Below, in pieces: positions 15,421-18,736 of a stretch of DNA of 18,736 nucleotides. The stretch's first letter is position 1. Every line of letters starts with the position of its first letter. The position numbers were made by a program, and so were the translations under genes. Origin of the DNA: DASYUM01 sp036001225 (GTDB lineage Bacteria > Methylomirabilota > Methylomirabilia > Rokubacteriales > DASRDR01); NCBI GenBank assembly GCA_036001225.1, contig DASYUM010000277.1, forward strand, positions 1-18,736, given 5' to 3'. The notes below the pieces were generated by a model, which was not told where the DNA came from, did no database searches, and worked only from the letters and a program-made list of their open reading frames with translations.

Positions 15421-15713
15421 TACAGCTCGACGGTGCGCTCGCCCGCGTGAGCCAGCGAGCGCGGGACGTCAGCCGAGTCGAGGGCTTCCTTGATCCCGCC
15501 GCCGGCGCCGTACCGATCGAAGAACTGGCGGGTGATCAGAAGGTAGTGGCGCTCCTGCTTCTTGCGGTCCAGGCCGGACGACGTCACGACGAACAGGTGT
15601 GCGACCGCCATGCCGCGCGGGTAATCGTCGAGCCGGGCGGCGGGGAATTTCTTTCCGAGGTACCCGCGGACCTCCTCGACCTTCCAGGCGTCGATCATCG
15701 CTCTACCGATCAT
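15417..15713 (-). CDS. Small hypothetical protein (98 residues)
   Basis: Not recognised. The frame reads MIGRAMIDAWKVEEVRGYLG, then KKFPAARLDDYPRGMAVAHLFVV, KQERHYLLITRQFFDRYG and GGGIKEALDSADVPRSL. It looks like a soluble mixed alpha/beta protein with coding-type third-position bias. The ATG at 15713 is preferred because gaggg lies about 9 bases upstream; the second ATG at 15698 is possible. The longer upstream extension (to 15818) has no protein character. The stop codon falls on the last bases of the shortened REP-like repeat, so the C-terminus may have been set or trimmed by that insertion. It is transcribed toward the pseudouridine synthase, about 110 bases away. Confidence 0.6.
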   Translation of the reverse strand: MIGRAMIDAWKVEEVRGYLGKKFPAARLDDYPRGMAVAHLFVVTSSGLDRKKQERHYLLITRQFFDRYGAGGGIKEALDSADVPRSLAHAGERTVELY

Positions 15714-16012
15714 TGCTCGCCCTCGATAGCCATCGGGTTGAGGTATCGTCCTGGGGGCATCGCTCCCGTTTGGAAGCCCCGTGCCCGCCGACGCCTGGCA
15801 GAGCAATCGGAGTGCCACGAGGCCAGCGTCGTAAGTGCGCGCCGCCGCGTACCTCTCACCGGTGCCGGACCAGGCGGGCCGCGCGATTTTCGTCGGGGGC
15901 GACGCCGAAAAGCGTCACCCCGCGCCCGACGTGTTCCAGATGGAACTGGCGCCGGGCCTCGGCGATGCGCGGCGCGGGCGCTGGGTGGCCGCTCGATTCG
16001 AGCGTCCGCCCG
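15714..16012. other. Intergenic interval with a possible decayed minus-strand reading frame
   Basis: About 300 bases between the LLM-class enzyme stop and the small hypothetical gene. On the minus strand, a frame without a usable start runs from about 16010 to TGA at 15856-15858. It reads like protein (ARRQFHLEHVGRGVTLFGVA, then PDENRAARLVRHR) with high GC third positions. It could be the tail of a lost gene or chance. Nothing else is supported here. Confidence 0.3.
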
Positions 16013-16864
16013 TCACGACCCGCGAAGGGGCGCGACGACCTCCTCCCAGAGCCATCGGGCGCCCTGGGCGCTGTAGGGCATGGGGCACGTGAAGACGAGA
16101 TGGCTGGCGCCGGCGGCGATGAACGCGCGCGCCCGCGCGACGACGTCCCCGTCCATCGCCTCGGGCAGGAACTGGATCGAGCGCGCGATGTCGGCCGGAT
16201 CGCGGCCGACCGCGCGGCAGTGCTGGTCGAGGACCTGGCTCTTGTGCCGAAACTCCTCGGGCGTCCCGGCCGGCAGGTTCCACTCGTCGGCGTATCGCGC
16301 GGCGATGCGGAGGAGGACCCGCTCCCCCTTGCCGCCGATGACGAGCGGCGGGTGTGGCCGCTGGACCGGCTTGGGCTCGTGCACCGCCTCCCGCAGCCGG
16401 TAGTACCGCCCTTCGTAGGTCGCGCGCGGCGTGGTCCAGAGCGCCTTCAGGACCTGGCAGGCTTCCTCGAGCCGCTGGAGCCGTTCCCCGACCGCGGGCA
16501 GCGACAGACCGTACTGCTCGTGCTCGGCCTCGAACCAGCCCGCGCCCAGGCCCATCTCGAGCCGGCCGCCCGAGATCCGGTCCACCGTGGTGGCCATCTT
16601 CGCCAGCACCGCGGGATGGCGGAAGGTATTGGCGGTGACCATGAGGCCCCCCCGGAGTCGTCGGGTGAGGGTCAACAGGGCGGTCAGCGCGGTCCAGCCT
16701 TCGTCCTCGGGCGCCGCGAGGTCGGTCTGGTTGAGCAGATGGTCGTGGCCCCAGGCGGTGTCGAAGCCGAGCCGATCCGCTTCCAGCCAGGCCTCCCGCA
16801 TCGCCTCGAACGGCCCGCCCATCTGGGCGGTCTTGATCCCGAAGCGCAGGCGGCGATGCGACAC
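16013..16864 (-). CDS. LLM-class (luciferase-like) flavin/F420-dependent oxidoreductase
   Basis: A 283-residue TIM-barrel protein of the bacterial luciferase-like family, which uses F420 or FMN. Seen motifs include LRFGIKTAQMGGPFEAMREA, then EADRLGFDTAWGHDHLL and the segment LMVTANTFRHPAVLAKMATT. Next come VDRISGGRLEMGLGAGW, FEAEHEQYGL and HPPLVIGGKGERVLLRIAARYADEWN. These match F420-dependent class enzymes such as methylene-tetrahydromethanopterin reductase-like proteins. The cofactor is inferred from family resemblance. GTG 16862-16864 is chosen: it lies 2 bases after the TAA of the small membrane-protein gene, and cagggg just upstream serves as ribosome site. The longer frame to 16906 overlaps that gene. 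Translational coupling is likely. The substrate is unknown. Confidence 0.9.
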   Translation of the reverse strand: MSHRRLRFGIKTAQMGGPFEAMREAWLEADRLGFDTAWGHDHLLNQTDLAAPEDEGWTALTALLTLTRRLRGGLMVTANTFRHPAVLAKMATTVDRISGGRLEMGLGAGWFEAEHEQYGLSLPAVGERLQRLEEACQVLKALWTTPRATYEGRYYRLREAVHEPKPVQRPHPPLVIGGKGERVLLRIAARYADEWNLPAGTPEEFRHKSQVLDQHCRAVGRDPADIARSIQFLPEAMDGDVVARARAFIAAGASHLVFTCPMPYSAQGARWLWEEVVAPLRGS

Positions 16865-16866
16865 CG

Positions 16867-17133
16867 TTACCCCTGCCCGGCGAAGACGTTGTAGAGCCAG
16901 GCCCACAGGAATCCGAACACCCAGGCCATGGCCACCAGGATGACGAAGGTGGCGAGAAAGCCCGGGTGCAGGGCGACCCTCGGCAACAGCGAGGCCACGT
17001 CGGCGCCGAAGAACTGGGCATTGAAGACGAGCTGGAAGGCGGCCGGGGAGATCAGCGCCAGCAGCGTGAACACCAGGTAGACGATCGCGGTCAGCGCGGC
17101 CAGCGAGGTGGCGAAGGCGATCGGCTTCAGCAT
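16867..17133 (-). CDS. Small two-helix membrane protein (DUF5676-like)
   Basis: An 88-residue protein with a short cytoplasmic start (MLKPIAFATS). Two hydrophobic segments follow: LAALTAIVYLVFTLLALIS and PGFLATFVILVAMAWVFGFL, then a C-terminal WAWLYNVFAGQG. Length, position of the Trp/Tyr-rich end and the helix pattern resemble the DUF5676 family of small membrane proteins, whose function is not known to me. The ATG at 17131-17133 has an excellent ribosome site (ggagg, 6 bases upstream). The downstream LLM-class gene starts 2 bases after its TAA, so the two are probably one operon. It is divergent from the substrate-binding protein gene, with about 114 bases of shared control region. Confidence 0.75.
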   Translation of the reverse strand: MLKPIAFATSLAALTAIVYLVFTLLALISPAAFQLVFNAQFFGADVASLLPRVALHPGFLATFVILVAMAWVFGFLWAWLYNVFAGQG

Positions 17134-17188
17134 GCGGACCTCCGGGATCACTCTACTCCGTGCCGAGCAGGGCCGCCACGCGGGCCCC

Positions 17189-17217
17189 TTGCGGGCTCCC
17201 ACCGGTTGGTGTAGATA
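17189..17217 (+). promoter_or_regulatory. Possible promoter of the substrate-binding protein gene
   Basis: ttgcgg (17189-17194) and tagata (17212-17217) are spaced by 17 bases and end about 30 bases before the ATG at 17248. Matches to the sigma70 boxes are partial. The surrounding AT-richer stretch in the divergent gap supports it weakly. Confidence 0.28.
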
Positions 17218-17247
17218 GGGAACACCCGCCAATTGAGGAGGACGACC

Positions 17248-18552
17248 ATGACCGAACGCTGGCACGACGAACCCTGGGCCCAGGACGTGTGGTGGCGCGG
17301 CAAGACGACCCGACGGCGCTTCCTCGGCCTCTCGGCCGCGGCGGCCGGCGCCCTCGGCGCGACCATGCTGGTCCCGCCGCCCTGGCGCGAGGCCTTCGGC
17401 CAGGCCAAGCCCTACAAGATCGGGACGATGCAGCCGCTGTCGGGAGCCGCCGCCGCCGGGGGCAAGACCGCCCTGGTCGGCACCCAGATGGCGGTGGACC
17501 GCATCAACAAGGCCGGCGGCATCAACGGCCGGCCCATCGAGCTGATCATCGCCGACTACGAGTCCAAGCCCGACGTGGGCCGCCGCAAGGCGGAGAAGCT
17601 CCTCGTGGAAGACAAGATCGACGCCCACGAGGGGGGATTCCTCTCCAACGTCTGCCTGGCTTGCATGCCGGTGTTCGAGGAGCACAAGGTCGTCAACATG
17701 ATCGGCGTCTGCCTGGACACGACCATGACGACGACCAAGTGCAGCCGGTACACCTTCCGGCCCTTCGACTACGCGCCGGCGCAGGCGGTGGCCTTCGCGC
17801 CCTACCTGGTCGGGAAGCTGGGGAAGCGGTGGCACCTCGCCTACGCCGACTACGCGTGGGGGCAGTCCACCCGCGACGCCTACGCCGACCAGATCAAGAA
17901 GGCCGGCGGCGAGGTGGTGGGGACCACCGGCATCCCGCTGGGCACCGCCGACATGACCTCCTTCCTGTCCAAGATCAGCGGGAGCTTCGACGGGCTGTTC
18001 GGGATCTTCTTCGGCAAGGATGGCGTGACCATCGGCAACCAGGCCTTCGACCTCGGCCTCACCAAGAAGTACAAGTGGGCCGGCGACGGCGCCATCGCCG
18101 AATCCACCAACCTGCCGGCCCTCGGCAACAAGATCGAGGGCTTCGTCGGCATCAACCGCTACGTGCCCGTCCTCGATCCCCCCTTCAACACCGCCGCCCA
18201 CAAGAAGTTCTTCGACGACGCGGTGGCGCGCCTCAAGCAGATCGACCCCTCGGGGCCGCTGCCCGATCGCTACGTGCAGGCGAACTTCGAGGCCATGAAC
18301 GCGCTGAAGCTCGGCATTCAGAAGTCGGGCTTCCGCGGGCGCGAGGACACCATGAAGCTCATCGAGGCGCTGGAAGGCCTCGAGATGAAGGAAGGCGACG
18401 ACTTCCCGCAGGGCGACAAGACTCTCCGCAAGGACGACCACCAGGCGTTCCTCCGGGAGTTCATCTTCGAGATCAAGGATGGCAAGCACCGCATCATAGA
18501 CATCGTCCCCAAGGAGAAGACGATGTTCCCGCCCGCCTGCAAGTTCGCCTAG
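17248..18552 (+). CDS. Branched-chain amino acid/amide-type ABC transporter substrate-binding protein, Tat-exported
   Basis: A 434-residue periplasmic binding protein of the Peripla_BP_6/LivK type. A twin-arginine signal is visible: TTRRRFLGLSAAAAGALGAT, followed by a hydrophobic core and a likely cleavage near AFGQA. The mature protein starts KPYKIGTMQPLSGAAAAGG, then MAVDRINKAGGINGRPIEL and DYESKPDVGRRKAEKLL, typical of this family. HLAYADYAWGQSTRDAYADQ and KAGGEVVGTTGIPLGTADM begin the second lobe. Such proteins deliver branched-chain amino acids, urea, amides or aromatic acids to a LivHMFG permease. Tat export implies folding or cofactor or ligand binding before export. ATG 17248 has gaggagg 6 bases upstream. 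No permease or ATPase genes are visible; they may lie beyond the right edge, after the repeat. Confidence 0.93.
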   Translation: MTERWHDEPWAQDVWWRGKTTRRRFLGLSAAAAGALGATMLVPPPWREAFGQAKPYKIGTMQPLSGAAAAGGKTALVGTQMAVDRINKAGGINGRPIELIIADYESKPDVGRRKAEKLLVEDKIDAHEGGFLSNVCLACMPVFEEHKVVNMIGVCLDTTMTTTKCSRYTFRPFDYAPAQAVAFAPYLVGKLGKRWHLAYADYAWGQSTRDAYADQIKKAGGEVVGTTGIPLGTADMTSFLSKISGSFDGLFGIFFGKDGVTIGNQAFDLGLTKKYKWAGDGAIAESTNLPALGNKIEGFVGINRYVPVLDPPFNTAAHKKFFDDAVARLKQIDPSGPLPDRYVQANFEAMNALKLGIQKSGFRGREDTMKLIEALEGLEMKEGDDFPQGDKTLRKDDHQAFLREFIFEIKDGKHRIIDIVPKEKTMFPPACKFA

Positions 18553-18602
18553 CGTGTGTCCGAGTAAGACAGGCGCTCGAGCGCCGCGCGTCGGAGAGCC
18601 TT

Positions 18603-18682
18603 CCGAGCGGCGGCTTCGCCGCCGCAACCCCTCTGGGGGGAGGTTTGGGAGGGGGCCGTCGAGGCCCCCTCCCATGAACTAG
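18603..18682 (+). repeat. REP-like two-hairpin element, copy 2 (plus orientation)
   Basis: The complete element begins ccgagcggcggcttcgccgc. The 5' hairpin is gcggcggc (18607-18614) with gccgccgc (18618-18625) around ttc. A G-rich middle follows, then a perfect 11-base hairpin, gggagggggcc (18647-18657) with ggccccctccc (18663-18673) around gtcga, ending atgaactag. It is nearly identical to the reverse complement of 3648-3728. It lies 50 bases after the substrate-binding protein stop. The 54 bases to the window edge may begin another gene (GTG 18706), but too little is visible. Confidence 0.82.
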
Positions 18683-18736
18683 CAGCGGCGCTGATGGACC
18701 GTCGCGGTGACCGACCCGTTCAAGGTGTCGGCCGTG

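Noticed and set aside
16867..18675. A 602-codon minus-strand frame ending with the small membrane protein
   Set aside because: Only the last 88 residues look like protein. The rest is antisense to the substrate-binding protein and the REP-like element.
18693..18736. Start of another gene at the right edge (ATG 18693 or GTG 18706)
   Set aside because: Fewer than 15 codons are visible and no ribosome site or domain supports either reading.

Overview
This is a very GC-rich stretch (by eye about 70% G+C, with coding frames strongly biased to G/C in third positions) from a free-living bacterium. The gene content fits a soil or groundwater lineage with a Gram-negative envelope: ABC importers, LLM-class flavin oxidoreductase, nitronate monooxygenase, GspA/GspB secretion factors, class III cyclase fused to ATPase and TPRs. 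The dense GC-rich REP-like elements and gene mix remind me of Candidatus Rokubacteria/Methylomirabilota metagenome contigs, but that placement is inference. No rRNA, tRNA, CRISPR array or transposase is visible.

Left end (1-907): a long imperfect hairpin (151-267) is followed by a mirror-image structure. Two diverged C-terminal pieces of a MalG-type sugar ABC permease point away from each other and are fused at their broken 5' ends around 620-640. Neither has a start codon or the N-terminal half. This is the most unusual structure in the window, and it is either a real inverted rearrangement or an assembly/library chimera.

962-7732: a LysR regulator and a nitronate monooxygenase-like flavoprotein (+). 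Then on the minus strand come a six-helix membrane protein of unknown function, a peroxiredoxin-like protein, and a 1077-residue zinc-ribbon/adenylyl cyclase/AAA/TPR signalling protein immediately upstream of the peroxiredoxin gene. A two-hairpin REP-like element (3648-3728) separates the membrane protein and peroxiredoxin genes.

7733-9077: a collagen-like (Gly-X-Y) protein with a globular C-terminal domain and internal 72-bp repeats, flanked by hairpins and a non-coding gap.

9078-13897: four tightly spaced plus-strand genes: GspA-type ATPase with a peptidoglycan-binding domain, GspB-like partner, aldehyde dehydrogenase, aldo/keto reductase. Gaps of only 5, 10 and 2 bases suggest one transcript, pairing secretion-system assembly with aldehyde metabolism.

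13898-18736: a largely non-coding 0.5 kb, then minus-strand genes for an RluA-type pseudouridine synthase, a small unknown protein, an LLM-class oxidoreductase and a small two-helix membrane protein (the last two look translationally coupled). Divergent from these is a Tat-exported branched-chain amino acid/amide-type ABC substrate-binding protein. A full REP-like element follows it (18603-18682), and a shortened copy lies at 15381-15420. No convincing new multi-gene defence or mobile system was found. The items most worth checking are the mirrored permease, the dispersed two-hairpin repeat, the collagen-like protein, and the His-to-Gln change in the nitronate monooxygenase.
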